Below the pieces are notes generated by a model. It had not been told where the DNA came from. It saw only the letters and a list, made by a program, of their open reading frames with translations, and did not search any database. Below, one piece after another: positions 26,529 through 36,169 of a DNA stretch of 64,000 nt. Location: contig PNJK01000001.1 of the NCBI GenBank assembly GCA_013821825.1, forward strand, positions 1 to 64,000, read 5' to 3'. Numbering within the stretch: position 1 is the stretch's first letter; each line of letters begins with the position of its first letter. A program made the translations under genes and the position numbers. The DNA comes from Rhodobacter sp. GTDB lineage: Bacteria; Pseudomonadota; Alphaproteobacteria; Rhodobacterales; Rhodobacteraceae.

Positions 26529-27572
26529 TCAAGGGGCGCGATGCGTCCCCCCGCAGACCTTGCAATCCGTGCGCCGCGCAACTTTGATAACCCGGACATC
26601 AGCAAAAAGCGCATCATGAATCATCAGCCGCCCCGACAGGGTTTCCCCGGCCCCGGTCAGATGCTTGACCGCCTCCATCGCCATGATCGACCCGATCACC
26701 CCCGGAAGTGGCGCGGCAACCCCCGCCTCGGCGCAACTCGGCACAAGGTCTGCTGCGGGTTTCACTGGGAAGACGCAGGCATAGCACGGGCCACCCTTCG
26801 CCGGATCGAAGAGGCTCACCTGCCCCTCCCACTGCGTCAGCGCGCCCGAGATCAAGGGCACACCCGCGGCCACACAGGCCCGGTTCACCAGATAGCGGGT
26901 GTCGAAATCGTCGGTCCCGTCCAGCACCAGATCATAGTCCGCCACCAGCCCGCCCGCGTTCGCCTCGGTCAGCTTGCGGTTATACGGCCTGACCACGATA
27001 AACGGGTTCAACGCCCGCATCGCCACTTCGGCCGAGAATACCTTCGGCATCCCGACCCGCTGATCGGTATGGATCACCTGCCTCTGCAGGTTCGACCCTT
27101 CGACCACATCTGCATCGATCACCCCGATGGTCCCGACCCCGCTGCCCGCCAGATACAGAAGCGCCGGAGAGCCAAGGCCCCCGGCCCCCACCACAAGGAC
27201 TTTCGCCGCCTTAAGGCGCTTCTGCCCCGCCCCCCCGATCTCGCGCAGAAGAATATGCCGGGCATAGCGCTCCAGTTCGGCCTCGCGGAATGTGCCGGGC
27301 GCAGGCGCGGGCAAGGGATCCTCTGCCTTGCGGTGCCGAAGCGCACGCAAACCCTCGCGATAGCCCAGCGCCAACACCGCCAAGATCCCGAAAACCAGCC
27401 AGGCCCCGAAGTCGCCTCCCACCACCCGCGCAAGCGGGTTATTCACCTGAATGGGCAGGTGCGCGACCAGCAACAGCGCCCACCAGCCCGCCGCCGCAAT
27501 CAGCCACCGCTCTCCCCAGCCCCGCCTCTGGCCCAACACCCAAAGTCCGACGAAGCCCAGCAGCCCGATCAA
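26529..27572 (-). CDS. moeB: HesA/MoeB/ThiF-family sulfur-carrier adenylyltransferase
   Basis: MoeB/ThiF enzymes adenylate the C-terminus of ubiquitin-like sulfur carriers for molybdopterin or thiamine synthesis. Residues about 95-347 hold the E1-like fold: [44 protein letters not shown], and the zinc cysteine pairs CYAC and CKVC. An added N-terminal region of about 90 residues has two hydrophobic segments, so the enzyme is probably membrane-tethered. The TTG start overlaps the dut stop as TTGA, so coaBC-dut-moeB is one unit. ThiF and MoeB cannot be separated by sequence alone. Confidence 0.83.
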   Translation of the reverse strand: MIGLLGFVGLWVLGQRRGWGERWLIAAAGWWALLLVAHLPIQVNNPLARVVGGDFGAWLVFGILAVLALGYREGLRALRHRKAEDPLPAPAPGTFREAELERYARHILLREIGGAGQKRLKAAKVLVVGAGGLGSPALLYLAGSGVGTIGVIDADVVEGSNLQRQVIHTDQRVGMPKVFSAEVAMRALNPFIVVRPYNRKLTEANAGGLVADYDLVLDGTDDFDTRYLVNRACVAAGVPLISGALTQWEGQVSLFDPAKGGPCYACVFPVKPAADLVPSCAEAGVAAPLPGVIGSIMAMEAVKHLTGAGETLSGRLMIHDALFADVRVIKVARRTDCKVCGGTHRAP

Positions 27573-28060
27573 GACCTGTCCGTCCCGAACCCGGTCGACC
27601 CAAAGCCCCCCATCCCCCGCGCCGTCTGATCCAGCGTTTCGACCGCCGAGAACCCGGCCTGCACGACCGGGGCCACAACGACCTGCGCCACCCGGTCGCC
27701 GTGGCGGATCGTATAGGGCTCCAGCCCAAGGTTGATCAGCGATACCCCCAAGGCGCCCCGGTAATCGCTGTCAACCGTACCGGGAGTGTTCGGCAACGTG
27801 ATCCCGTGCTTCGACGCAAGCCCCGACCGGGGCCGCACCTGCATCTCAAACCCCTCGGGCACAGCCACCCTTAACCCGGTCGGACAGATCGCCCGCCCCA
27901 TCGGCAACAGCGTCAGACCTGCCCCGCGCGCCTCTGCCGGGAAATTCGCGCAAAGATCCGCCCCCGCCGACCCCGCCGTCTGGTATGCGGGCAATGGCAA
28001 GGACCGATCCGCCCAATCTTCCCACACTACGCTTACAACCGGACCCATCCGATCCACCAT
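27569..28060 (-). CDS. dut: Deoxyuridine 5'-triphosphate nucleotidohydrolase
   Basis: dUTPase hydrolyses dUTP to dUMP and pyrophosphate, protecting DNA from uracil. All five motifs are visible in the 163-residue trimeric-type protein: [10 protein letters not shown], the [11 protein letters not shown] loop, [16 protein letters not shown] with the catalytic Asp, [12 protein letters not shown], and the C-terminal [10 protein letters not shown] arm. It follows coaBC, as in many proteobacteria. The intergenic repeat copy E ends directly at its ATG, so the leader of dut is formed by that element. Confidence 0.95.
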   Translation of the reverse strand: MVDRMGPVVSVVWEDWADRSLPLPAYQTAGSAGADLCANFPAEARGAGLTLLPMGRAICPTGLRVAVPEGFEMQVRPRSGLASKHGITLPNTPGTVDSDYRGALGVSLINLGLEPYTIRHGDRVAQVVVAPVVQAGFSAVETLDQTARGMGGFGSTGFGTDRS

Positions 28061-28093
28061 CTTCTGTTCCCAAATATCCCCGCCGGAGGCTCC
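28061..28093 (-). repeat. Composite intergenic element, copy E, abutting the dut start codon
   Basis: On the minus strand it reads AGCCTCCGGCGGGGATATTT then GGGAACAGAAG, with the dut ATG following immediately. It is the cleanest copy of the repeated tail in the window. Confidence 0.6.
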
Positions 28094-28103
28094 GCAGCTG
28101 GCC

Positions 28104-29297
28104 TCAAGCCAATGCCTCGGCGATCTTCAAAGCCAGCCGCCGTGCGACCTCGCCCTTGCCCATCCGGGGCCAGGCCTCGGCCCCGGCGTCCGAGATCAGG
28201 ACCACCTCATTCTCCGTCCCGCCCATGATCCCCGTGCCGGGTGACACGTCGTTGGCCACGATCCAGTCGCAGCCCTTGCGCGCCCGCTTGGCCATGGCAT
28301 GGGCGACGACATCCGTCGTCTCTGCTGCAAAGCCCACCACCAGACGGGGCCGGCTCGAACCCGTTGCCACCAAGGCCAGAATGTCCGGGTTCTCGGCAAA
28401 CTCCAATACCGGAGCCTTGCCCGACCCGTCCTTCTTCATCTTCTGCGCCGACGCATTGACCACCCGCCAATCCGCCACCGCCGCCGTCATGACTGCCGCA
28501 TCGGCCGGTAGCGCCGCCTCGACCGCAGCCGCCATCTCGCGCGCCGTCTCGACCCGCACCACCATCACCCCGACCGGGGGCGCAACCACAGCAGGCCCGG
28601 TCACAAATGTTACCCTTGCCCCAAGATCGCGCAGCGCTGCGGCAATCGCCGTCCCCTGCGCGCCCGAGGACCGGTTGGCGATATAGCGCACCGGATCAAC
28701 CGGCTCATGCGTCGGACCCGAGGTCACGACGACATGCCGCCCTGACAAAGGCCCGCCGCCCAGCGCCGCTTTGATCGCTTCCACAATCGCCGCGGGTTCG
28801 GCCATCCGCCCCGGCCCATATTCGCCGCAAGCCATCTCGCCGTCATCCGGGCCGACCGTCAGCACCCCGTCGCCGCGCAGAACCGCAAGGTTTCGCCGGG
28901 TCGCCGCATGTTCCCACATCCGCACATTCATCGCGGGCGCGACCAGCACCCGCTTGTCCGTCGCCAGAAGCAGGGTCGAAGCAAGGTCGTCCGCCCGCCC
29001 TCCGGCCATCTTGGCCAGCAGGTCCGCCGTCGCCGGGGCCACGACCACAAGGTCCGCCGCGCGGCTCAGCTGGATATGCCCCATCTCGGCCTCGTCCGTC
29101 AGGTCAAAGAGGTCCTGATAGACCTTCGCCCCCGCCAATGCCCCCACCGACAAAGGCGTCACAAACTCCGCCCCCGCCCGTGTCAACACCGGCACCACCG
29201 ACGCCCCCGCCTTCTGGATCAGGCGGATCAGCTCCAACGCCTTGTAGGCCGCGATTCCGCCGCCGATGATCAGAAGTATCCGCTTGCCCGCAAGCAT
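28104..29297 (-). CDS. coaBC: Bifunctional phosphopantothenoylcysteine decarboxylase/synthetase
   Basis: CoaBC makes 4'-phosphopantetheine from phosphopantothenate and cysteine during CoA synthesis. The N-terminal flavin decarboxylase (residues 1 to about 180) has [18 protein letters not shown], the catalytic His in [11 protein letters not shown], the [10 protein letters not shown] loop and the CoaC cysteine in [11 protein letters not shown]. The C-terminal synthetase starts near [20 protein letters not shown] and includes FAENPDIL and WIVANDV. The start at 29297 is preceded by GGAGGG; the longer frame to 29381 lacks conserved sequence. Product is 397 residues. Confidence 0.95.
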   Translation of the reverse strand: MLAGKRILLIIGGGIAAYKALELIRLIQKAGASVVPVLTRAGAEFVTPLSVGALAGAKVYQDLFDLTDEAEMGHIQLSRAADLVVVAPATADLLAKMAGGRADDLASTLLLATDKRVLVAPAMNVRMWEHAATRRNLAVLRGDGVLTVGPDDGEMACGEYGPGRMAEPAAIVEAIKAALGGGPLSGRHVVVTSGPTHEPVDPVRYIANRSSGAQGTAIAAALRDLGARVTFVTGPAVVAPPVGVMVVRVETAREMAAAVEAALPADAAVMTAAVADWRVVNASAQKMKKDGSGKAPVLEFAENPDILALVATGSSRPRLVVGFAAETTDVVAHAMAKRARKGCDWIVANDVSPGTGIMGGTENEVVLISDAGAEAWPRMGKGEVARRLALKIAEALA

Positions 29298-29355
29298 GGT
29301 CCCGGGCCCTCCGTTCAAGGTCAGGGACAAGGTGTAGGGTCCGGGCTCGCCAAAC

Positions 29356-30093
29356 TCAACACCCGACGGTCGATGAAACATCTTGCGCGGGGCGGGGGAA
29401 CCGGTCGATCTGCTCCGCCAGCAGTCGCAGCAATTTCCATAGCCCGCTGTCGTGGATGCCGCGCCGCTCCAGTTGGGTAACGGTGTTCAGCACATACTCC
29501 GCGCCCGAACCCCAATGCCCGCAAGCCCGTGCCAGGGTCTGTGCCACCTCCGTCAAAGCCAGGCGCCCGGCGTAATAGGGTGAAGCGCGGTTCATCACGA
29601 AGCCCAGCGCCGTGACCCGGCCCGCATCCGTATCGACCGTCAGCCAACGCGGGAGGTTGTTGATCGGTTTCACCGTGAACTCGCGCCGGAACAGCCGGTC
29701 CAGCAACGTCGCCGGGTCTTCCGGCGCCAGTTCGTAAAGAACGCCCCGGCACTGGCCACCACGGTCCAGCGCCATCATCAGGCCCGGCTGTTCAAATGTC
29801 CCGCGAAAGCGGCGCATCCGCAGGCAGAAGGACCGATGCCAGCCGCGCGCGATGCCGGGCTGTTCGGCACGATGCTCCAACTCAGGCTTCCAGATCAGCG
29901 AGCCATAGGCGAAAAGCCGGATCGGCTGTCCGGGCAAGGGCTGGTCGGCAAGGACCTTCTTTACCCAGTCGGCATAGTCTGCGTCGGTCTGCTGCCTGAC
30001 CCCCTTGGCCGGCCCGGCATCCTCCACCGCCCGATGAACGCGGGCGATGTGGTCAGGTGTAAGGGAAAGGCTGCGTGCAAGAATTCGCGTCAT
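29356..30093 (-). CDS. chaC: ChaC-like gamma-glutamylcyclotransferase
   Basis: ChaC enzymes cleave glutathione to 5-oxoproline and Cys-Gly. The 245-residue protein has the substrate-binding YGSLIWKPE turn and the strand RSFCLRMRRFRGT, followed by a region ending NRASPYYAGRL and the C-terminal helix THLERRGIHD-type sequence. Length is slightly above the bacterial norm because of about 50 N-terminal residues. The ATG at 30093 is preferred over a TTG one codon upstream. gshB lies only a few kilobases away but not in the same operon. Confidence 0.87.
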   Translation of the reverse strand: MTRILARSLSLTPDHIARVHRAVEDAGPAKGVRQQTDADYADWVKKVLADQPLPGQPIRLFAYGSLIWKPELEHRAEQPGIARGWHRSFCLRMRRFRGTFEQPGLMMALDRGGQCRGVLYELAPEDPATLLDRLFRREFTVKPINNLPRWLTVDTDAGRVTALGFVMNRASPYYAGRLALTEVAQTLARACGHWGSGAEYVLNTVTQLERRGIHDSGLWKLLRLLAEQIDRFPRPAQDVSSTVGC

Positions 30094-30232
30094 CAAGACA
30101 CCCGGCAGAGGCCGACCTGTGTTGCATGCTTGCCCGGCAATGCACTTCCGTCAACCGCGTTGCAGGGGCTGGCTGCCATTGCGTTGGAAACGGCATCGGT
30201 CTGCCAAGGTTTCGCGACCGATTCCCGTCGGG

Positions 30233-31111
30233 TCAGACGAGGAAATGTCGTACTTCGCGCGACTGCGCTTCCAGACTTCGGCGCATCTTGGCGAAAGCTG
30301 CCGCCTCCAGCTGCCGCACGCGTTCCTTCGACAGGCCCAGTTCTTCGCCAAGGCTTTCCAGAGTCCGACCCTCTTCGCGCAGCTTGCGTTCGGCCACGAT
30401 GTAGCGCTCGCGCGCGTTGAGCCCTTGAAGCGCAGTGATCAGCCAGTCGCGCAGCCGGGTGGTGTCATGCGCGCCCTCGACTGCCTCGGCGGCTTGCACG
30501 CCCTCATCTTCCAGCGCGTCGATCCACTCACGTCCGTCTTCGTCGGTCGATTGCGTCGCGTTCAGCGAATAGTCCGACCCGGACAGCCGCCCCTCCATCA
30601 TCTCGACATCATGCAGGGGCACGCCAACCTCGGCCGCAACCATCTGGCGCAGCTGGTGTTGATCCAGTGTCTCGCCGTGTTGGGAAGCCTCGCGCTCCAG
30701 CTTGGTCTGCACTCGGCGCAGGTTGAAGAACAGCGCCTTCTGGCTCGAGGTCGATCCGGTCCGCACCATCGACCAGTTGCGCATCACATAGTCCTGAATC
30801 GACGCCTTGATCCACCAGACAGCATAGGTCGAAAACCGTACGCCCCGGTCGGGGTCGAACTTGTCGGCGGCCTTCATCAGTCCAAGGCTGGCTTCCTGGA
30901 TCAGGTCGTTCATCGGCGCGCCATAGCGGCGGAACTTCGATGCCATGCTGATCGCGAGGCGCATGTAGGCGGTGATCAATCGGTGCAGCGCCTGTTCGTC
31001 GCGCTGGTCGCGCCAGGCATAGGCCAGCCGCAACTCGGTTTCCGCGTCCAGCAATTCCGCCTTCATCGCTTTGCGCGACATCGTCTGGTCAGTATGTCCG
31101 TCAAATGCCAT
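30233..31111 (-). CDS. rpoH: RNA polymerase sigma-32-type factor (RpoHII-like)
   Basis: A 292-residue alternative sigma factor. Region 2 is intact (NDLIQEASLGLMKAADKFDP, then RFSTYAVWWIKASIQDYVMRNW), the RpoH box QKALFFNLRR is present, and region 4 ends in LESLGEELGLSKERVRQLEAAAF. Rhodobacterales carry RpoHI and RpoHII, and the opening and spacing here resemble RpoHII, which serves singlet-oxygen and oxidative stress responses. GGAGGTCATC precedes the ATG. The gene is divergent from cobU with about 65 bp between starts, so both promoters lie there. Confidence 0.92.
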   Translation of the reverse strand: MAFDGHTDQTMSRKAMKAELLDAETELRLAYAWRDQRDEQALHRLITAYMRLAISMASKFRRYGAPMNDLIQEASLGLMKAADKFDPDRGVRFSTYAVWWIKASIQDYVMRNWSMVRTGSTSSQKALFFNLRRVQTKLEREASQHGETLDQHQLRQMVAAEVGVPLHDVEMMEGRLSGSDYSLNATQSTDEDGREWIDALEDEGVQAAEAVEGAHDTTRLRDWLITALQGLNARERYIVAERKLREEGRTLESLGEELGLSKERVRQLEAAAFAKMRRSLEAQSREVRHFLV

Positions 31112-31177
31112 GATGACCTCCAGATCGGCTATCTGCGGCGGTTCCGCCCTTTGTTCCCCTTTCTACGGAGCGTCTGC

Positions 31178-31732
31178 TTGACCGGATCACTTCAGCCCTT
31201 CCCGCTTGCGCCCCTGACACTGGTCGTGGGGGGCGCCCGTTCCGGCAAGTCGCGCTTCGCCGAACGGCTGCTTTCGGCTTCGGCCCGCCCAAGGCGCTAC
31301 ATCGCCACCGCCGAGGCCTGGGACGATGAAATGCGGGCCCGCATCGCCGAACATCAGCGCGACCGCGGCGCCGACTGGACCACCGTCGAAGCCCCGCTTG
31401 ACCTGCCCGCTGCCCTCGCCTCCGCCCGCCCGGACGAGGTCGTCCTGATCGACTGCGCAACGCTTTGGCTTACCAACCACCTGCTTGCCGACAACGACCT
31501 GCAGAAGGAAACCGAAGGCCTTGTCGCCGCCCTCGCCGCCTGCGCCGCACCCGTCGTCGTTGTGTCCAACGAAACCGGCTGGGGGATCGTTCCCGAAAAT
31601 GCGCTAGCCCGGCGGTTTCGCGACGAACAGGGCCGCCTGAACCAGCGTCTCGCCGCCGAGGCGACACTGGTCGTCACCGTGATCGCGGGCCTGCCACTTG
31701 CGCTCAAGGGCAGCCTTTCGGGTCTGCCATGA
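31178..31732 (+). CDS. cobU: Adenosylcobinamide kinase/adenosylcobinamide-phosphate guanylyltransferase
   Basis: CobU/CobP phosphorylates adenosylcobinamide and adds GMP in cobalamin nucleotide-loop assembly. The 184-residue protein opens with the P-loop LVVGGARSGKSRFAERL, then RRYIATAEAWDDEMRARIAEHQ with the histidine accepting the GMP, and VLIDCATLWLTN. The TTG at 31178 is chosen because GGAG lies eight bases upstream and it starts just before the P-loop; no ATG fits. Its stop overlaps the next ATG, so the two genes are coupled. Confidence 0.93.
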   Translation: MTGSLQPFPLAPLTLVVGGARSGKSRFAERLLSASARPRRYIATAEAWDDEMRARIAEHQRDRGADWTTVEAPLDLPAALASARPDEVVLIDCATLWLTNHLLADNDLQKETEGLVAALAACAAPVVVVSNETGWGIVPENALARRFRDEQGRLNQRLAAEATLVVTVIAGLPLALKGSLSGLP

Positions 31733-32307
31733 CGCGGTTCTGGTGGGTCCGCCACGGCCCGACGCATGAACGCGCGATGACCGGCTGGCGCGATGTTCCG
31801 GCGGATCTGTCCGACACCGCCGCCCTCGCCCGCTTGAACGCCCACCTGCCGCCGGATGCCCTCGTGACCTCCTCGGACCTGATCCGTGCCACCGCCACTG
31901 CCGACGCCCTATCCTCCGGCCGCATCCGCCTGCCCCCCGACCCCAACCTGCGCGAGATTCATTTCGGCGACTGGGATGGTCGCCACTGGTCCGACATCGC
32001 CGCCACCGACCCCGACCTTTCGAGCCGGTTCTGGGAGGAACCGGGCCCGCACCGCGCCCCCGGCGGCGAAAGCTGGAACGACGCCGCCGCCCGCGCCAGC
32101 GCCGCCACTGACCAGCTTGCCACCCGCCATGCGGGCCAGGACCTGATCATCGTAGCGCATTTCGGCGTTATCCTGACCCAGCTCGCACGTGCCACCGGCC
32201 AGACACCCTTTCAGGTTCTGGCCCAGACCATCGATCCGCTCTCCGTGACCTGCCTTGTCCACAACGCGGGCCGCTGGCAGGCGCTTTCGATCAATCATTG
32301 TCCGTGA
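31729..32307 (+). CDS. Histidine phosphatase-family protein (CobC-like)
   Basis: A 192-residue phosphoglycerate-mutase-fold phosphatase. The RHG box VRHGPTHE supplies the phosphohistidine, and the second catalytic His is in IIVAHFGVI. A REIHFGDWDGRHW segment is typical of the alpha-ribazole phosphatase group. ATGA overlap with cobU supports a role as CobC-type alpha-ribazole-5'-phosphate phosphatase in cobalamin synthesis, but the family is promiscuous. Confidence 0.8.
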   Translation: MTRFWWVRHGPTHERAMTGWRDVPADLSDTAALARLNAHLPPDALVTSSDLIRATATADALSSGRIRLPPDPNLREIHFGDWDGRHWSDIAATDPDLSSRFWEEPGPHRAPGGESWNDAAARASAATDQLATRHAGQDLIIVAHFGVILTQLARATGQTPFQVLAQTIDPLSVTCLVHNAGRWQALSINHCP

Positions 32308-32384
32308 TTGAAACCGTCACAATTCATCGCTTCCCTTCGCCCATGCCACTCGCTCAAATACCGGCAGCGAAAAGGACAACCCCC

Positions 32385-33257
32385 ATGACCTATGACCTTG
32401 TGATCGGCGACCGCGCCTATTCCAGCTGGAGCCTGCGCGGCTGGTTTCTGTTTGACGCCTTCGGCATCCCGGTGAAATGCCACACGGCCCGGCTTTACAC
32501 CGACGAGCTTCCAAACCTGCTGAAAGACTACTTCCCGGCGAAAACCGCCCCCACCATGCGCACTCCCGACGGCTCGGTCGTCCCCGAAACCATCGCCATC
32601 GCCGAGGAACTGGCCACCCGCCACCCTGACGCCGGACTCTGGCCTTCCGACCCCCACGCCCGCGCCACCGCCCGCGTCCTCGCCGCCGAGATGCACGCAG
32701 GCTTCACCGCCCTGCGCAGCCACTGCCCGATGAACCTGCGCGTCAGCTATACGGACTGCCAGCCGCCCGAAGCGGTCCTGTCCGATCTCAGGCGCCTTGA
32801 AACCCTCTGGGCCTGGGCGCGCGAAACCACCGGATCGGAAACTCCGTGGCTTTGTGGCGCCTACTCTGCCGCCGATGCCTTCTTTGCTCCGGTCGCCAGC
32901 CGCATCGGCACCTACAACCTGCCGGTCAACCCGCAGGCGATGCTTTACGTCAACGCCCACCTCGCACATCCGTCTTTCCGCCGCTGGCGCGCGATGGGCA
33001 TGATCGACGGCGCCGATCAGGAATTCTATCGCCGCGACTATCCCCGCCGCGACTGGCCCGGCCCGAACCGCCTGCCCGCCCGCGCCGTGGACGGCACCGA
33101 AGCCGAAAACACGGCCTGCCCCTACTCCGGCAAGCCCGTCACCCATGTCCTTGAACTCTATGGCCGCCGTTTCGGCTTTTGCCGCGCCTTCTGCCGCGAC
33201 AAGACCGTCGCCGATCCCGAAGCCTGGCCGGAATTCATGGCCCTTTACCACTCGTAA
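32385..33257 (+). CDS. Glutathione S-transferase with C-terminal YHS-like cysteine domain
   Basis: The first 220 or so residues are a GST: thioredoxin-fold start YDLVIGDRAYSSWSLRGW, the cis-Pro/glutathione region VVPETIAIAEEL, and an all-helical domain with PWLCGAYSAADAFFAPVA. The last 50 residues carry CPYSGKPV followed by GRRFGFCRAFCRDKTVADPE. That matches the spacing of YHS/TRASH-type metal-binding domains (C-x-x-G near the start, then FxFCxxxCRxKF-like). The fusion suggests metal or thiol sensing attached to a GST. The ATG at 32385 follows AAAGGAC; total 290 residues. Ligand is unknown. Confidence 0.75.
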   Translation: MTYDLVIGDRAYSSWSLRGWFLFDAFGIPVKCHTARLYTDELPNLLKDYFPAKTAPTMRTPDGSVVPETIAIAEELATRHPDAGLWPSDPHARATARVLAAEMHAGFTALRSHCPMNLRVSYTDCQPPEAVLSDLRRLETLWAWARETTGSETPWLCGAYSAADAFFAPVASRIGTYNLPVNPQAMLYVNAHLAHPSFRRWRAMGMIDGADQEFYRRDYPRRDWPGPNRLPARAVDGTEAENTACPYSGKPVTHVLELYGRRFGFCRAFCRDKTVADPEAWPEFMALYHS

Positions 33258-33382
33258 ACCATTTCGCCCTACCCGTTAACCAATGTGAAGACGGGATCGG
33301 GCGGAATGCGCATTGCGAAAGACCTTGGACATCGGCGCGACCGGTGCAAAGCCCGGTCGCGGCTTTGCTCCCCCTCCCTTTA

Positions 33383-33409
33383 CCTGTTCCCGAATATCTG
33401 CCCAGAAGG
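33383..33409 (-). repeat. Composite intergenic element, copy F
   Basis: On the minus strand it reads CCTTCTGGGCAGATATTCGG then GAACAGG, a variant of the repeated tail. It lies in the roughly 280-base spacer between the GST and comM genes, which otherwise holds no supported gene. Confidence 0.4.
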
Positions 33410-33541
33410 CCCTGCCCAAGCCGGTTGCGCGCCCTTCGCGCGCAGAGGCGAGACAAAAGGCGCGCGCGAAGCGCTCAATCTGAAAGCCGGCCGGGCCAGC
33501 GATGCGGCCATGAAACCATCTGCCCCGCCGGGCCTTCGCGC

Positions 33542-35059
33542 ATGACCGCCCGTTCCTACACCGTCGCCTTCGAAGGCGTCGAAGCCCGCCTGGTCGAAGT
33601 GCAATGCGCCCTCTCCCCCGGCGCACCGGCCTTCAACCTGGTCGGCCTGCCCGACAAGGCGGTGTCCGAGGCTAAGGAACGCGTGCGCGCCGCCCTGCAG
33701 GCGCTGTCGATCGCGCTTCCGGCAAAACGGATCACCGTGAACCTCTCGCCGGCCGACCTGCCCAAGGAAGGCTCGCATTTCGACCTGCCGATCGCCGTCG
33801 CCCTGCTTGCTGCGCTGGACATCATCCCGCGCGAAGATGTCGAAGGCGTCGTCTCGCTGGGGGAACTGTCGCTTGACGGTCGCCTGATCGCCGTCGCCGG
33901 TGCGTTGCCCGCCGCAATGGCCGCCGCCATCGAAGACCGTGCACTACTCTGCCCCAAGGCCTGCGGGGCTGAGGCGGCCTGGGTCGGCGCAACCCAGGTC
34001 CTTGCCGCCGCCTCGCTGGAAGAAGTGCTGCACCATTACACCGGTCGCGCAACGCTGACTCCAGCCGAAGCGGGCGAGGTCATCCGAACCCGCAACCCCC
34101 GCGACCTCCGCGAGGTAAAGGGTCAGGAGCGCGCCAAGCGGGCGCTGGAAATCGCCGCCGCCGGTCGCCACCATCTGTTCATGGTCGGCACTCCGGGGTC
34201 GGGAAAATCCATGCTGGCCGCGCGCCTGCCCGGAATCCTGCCGCCACTTTCCGCGACCGAGGCGCTGGAAACCTCGATGATCCACTCTTTGGCCGGGTTG
34301 CTGACGGAAGGCGGCATCTCGCGCGACCGGCCGTTCCGGGAACCGCACCACACCGCCTCGATGGCGGCCATCGTCGGTGGCGGTCGCGGGGCGAAACCCG
34401 GCGAAATCAGCCTGGCGCATAACGGCGTCCTGTTTCTCGACGAGTTTCCCGAATTTCCCCGGACTGTGCTCGACACCCTGCGCCAACCGATCGAGACCGG
34501 CACGGTTATGGTCGCCCGGGCCAACGCCCATATCCGCTATCCCTGCCGGTTCCTGCTGATCGCCGCCGCCAATCCGTGTAAATGCGGCTACCTTTCCGAC
34601 CCGGCCCGCGCCTGTGGCCGCGCGCCGATCTGCGGCGAGGATTACCTTGGCCGGATCTCCGGCCCGCTCATGGACCGCTTCGATCTGCGCGTCGAAGTGC
34701 CGCCCGTCGCCTTCGCCGACCTTGACTTGCCCGCTTCCGGCGATGCCTCCGCAACGATTGCCGAGCGCGTCGCCACCGCCCGCGACATCCAGACCGGGCG
34801 CTTCAGCCAACACCCCGAGCTGCGGGTGAACGCCGATCTCGAAGGCAGCACGCTCGAAGAGTTCGCCACCCCCGATGCGGACGGCAAGGCCCTGATCTCG
34901 CGCGTGGCGGAACGCATGGGCCTCTCGGCGCGCGGCTATCACCGGGTGCTGCGCGTCGCCCGCACCATTGCCGATCTGGACGGCAGCAAGACTGTGCGAA
35001 AACCCCACATCGCCGAAGCGATCAGCTTCCGCCTGACTTCAGCCATCGGCGGTCTCTAG
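33542..35059 (+). CDS. comM: ComM/YifB-family Mg-chelatase-like AAA+ ATPase
   Basis: ComM is a hexameric helicase that promotes branch migration during natural transformation, and close homologues occur in non-competent species too. The 505-residue protein has the N-terminal Lon-like domain (FNLVGLPDKAVSEAKERVRAAL, PADLPKEGSHFDLPIA), the AAA+ Walker A GTPGSGKSM, Walker B VLFLDEFPEF, the zinc-binding cysteines in NPCKCGYL and CGRAPICG, and the C-terminal domain LSARGYHRVLRVARTIADLDGS. The start at 33542 is the first Met before the conserved SYTVAFEGVEARLVEV. Confidence 0.94.
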   Translation: MTARSYTVAFEGVEARLVEVQCALSPGAPAFNLVGLPDKAVSEAKERVRAALQALSIALPAKRITVNLSPADLPKEGSHFDLPIAVALLAALDIIPREDVEGVVSLGELSLDGRLIAVAGALPAAMAAAIEDRALLCPKACGAEAAWVGATQVLAAASLEEVLHHYTGRATLTPAEAGEVIRTRNPRDLREVKGQERAKRALEIAAAGRHHLFMVGTPGSGKSMLAARLPGILPPLSATEALETSMIHSLAGLLTEGGISRDRPFREPHHTASMAAIVGGGRGAKPGEISLAHNGVLFLDEFPEFPRTVLDTLRQPIETGTVMVARANAHIRYPCRFLLIAAANPCKCGYLSDPARACGRAPICGEDYLGRISGPLMDRFDLRVEVPPVAFADLDLPASGDASATIAERVATARDIQTGRFSQHPELRVNADLEGSTLEEFATPDADGKALISRVAERMGLSARGYHRVLRVARTIADLDGSKTVRKPHIAEAISFRLTSAIGGL

Positions 35060-35168
35060 ATTCGGGTTCATCCCAACCCGCCTGCCGGCAGGCCTTGCGA
35101 ATTGCTTATCGGCCAACGCACCCATTGAAACACGAAGGATGCGAAGAATGCCCTGACCAGGATACCCG

Positions 35169-36113
35169 TCAGAGGCCCCGCTTCGCCTCTATCACGTCCC
35201 AGATTTTCGCAGCGGCATTCGTCCCGTCGAACCGCTCCAATTCCTGGATCCCGGTGGGCGACGTCACGTTGATCTCCGTCAGCCAATCGCCGATCACGTC
35301 GATACCGACGAAGACCTGCCCCTTCTGCCTCAGGACGGGCCCGATCGTCCGGCAGATCTCCAGATCCCGCTCGGTCAGCCCCACCTTCTCCGGTCGCCCG
35401 CCAGCATGCATGTTCGACCGCGTCTCCCCGGCCTGGGGCACCCGGTTGATCGCCCCAACCGCCTCGCCATCGACAAGGATCACCCGCTTGTCGCCCTTCG
35501 ACACGTCGGGCAGGAACTTCTGCACGATCAGTGGTTCCCGGTTGATCCCCATGAAAAGCTCATGCAGCGACGACAGGTTGCGGTCGTTCGGATCCAGCCG
35601 GAATACGCCGGCCCCGCCGTTGCCGTAAAGCGGTTTCAGGATGATATCCCCATGCCGCGCCTTGAAAGCCCGGATCGTGGCCAGGTCGCGTGCGATGGCG
35701 GTGGGTGGGGTCAGAGAGGGAAACCGCAGGACAAGCAGCTTCTCAGGACTGTTCCTGACCCAGAAGGGATCATTCACCACCAGCGTCCGCGGATGAATCA
35801 TCTCAAGCAGATGGGTCGTCGTGATGTAACCCATATCGAACGGAGGATCTTGCCGCAGCCAGACGACATCGTATTCCCCCAGATCAACCTCAATCTCGGC
35901 ACCGTAAGTGACATGATTGCCGACCTCGCGCCGCAGCTCGATCGGCCAACCGCAGGCCATGACCCGGCCCTCGACAAAGGCCAGCCGGTCAGGAGTGTAG
36001 AAAAACAGGGAGTGCCCGCGCTCTTGCGCCTCGACCGCGATGCGAAAGGTTGAATCGGCGTTGATATTGACAGACCCGATCGGATCCATCTGCAGGGCTA
36101 CCTTGAGGGGCAT
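35169..36113 (-). CDS. gshB: Glutathione synthetase
   Basis: GshB joins gamma-glutamylcysteine and glycine with ATP. The 314-residue ATP-grasp enzyme has the N-terminal strand [22 protein letters not shown], the substrate block [18 protein letters not shown]-grasp residues in [16 protein letters not shown], and the C-terminal metal loop [21 protein letters not shown]. The start at 36113 has GGAGAG just upstream. It is the last gene of rsmI-yraN-gshB, a common alphaproteobacterial order. Confidence 0.95.
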   Translation of the reverse strand: MPLKVALQMDPIGSVNINADSTFRIAVEAQERGHSLFFYTPDRLAFVEGRVMACGWPIELRREVGNHVTYGAEIEVDLGEYDVVWLRQDPPFDMGYITTTHLLEMIHPRTLVVNDPFWVRNSPEKLLVLRFPSLTPPTAIARDLATIRAFKARHGDIILKPLYGNGGAGVFRLDPNDRNLSSLHELFMGINREPLIVQKFLPDVSKGDKRVILVDGEAVGAINRVPQAGETRSNMHAGGRPEKVGLTERDLEICRTIGPVLRQKGQVFVGIDVIGDWLTEINVTSPTGIQELERFDGTNAAAKIWDVIEAKRGL

Positions 36114-36169
36114 GTCTCTCTCCAGCACGTTCGCTAGGAGTGATGACCCAAGGCAGAGGAAGATGCAAT

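Noticed and set aside
33285-33545. 86-codon frame between the GST and comM genes
   Set aside because: It overlaps repeat copy F, is arginine-rich, has no ribosome site and resembles no family.
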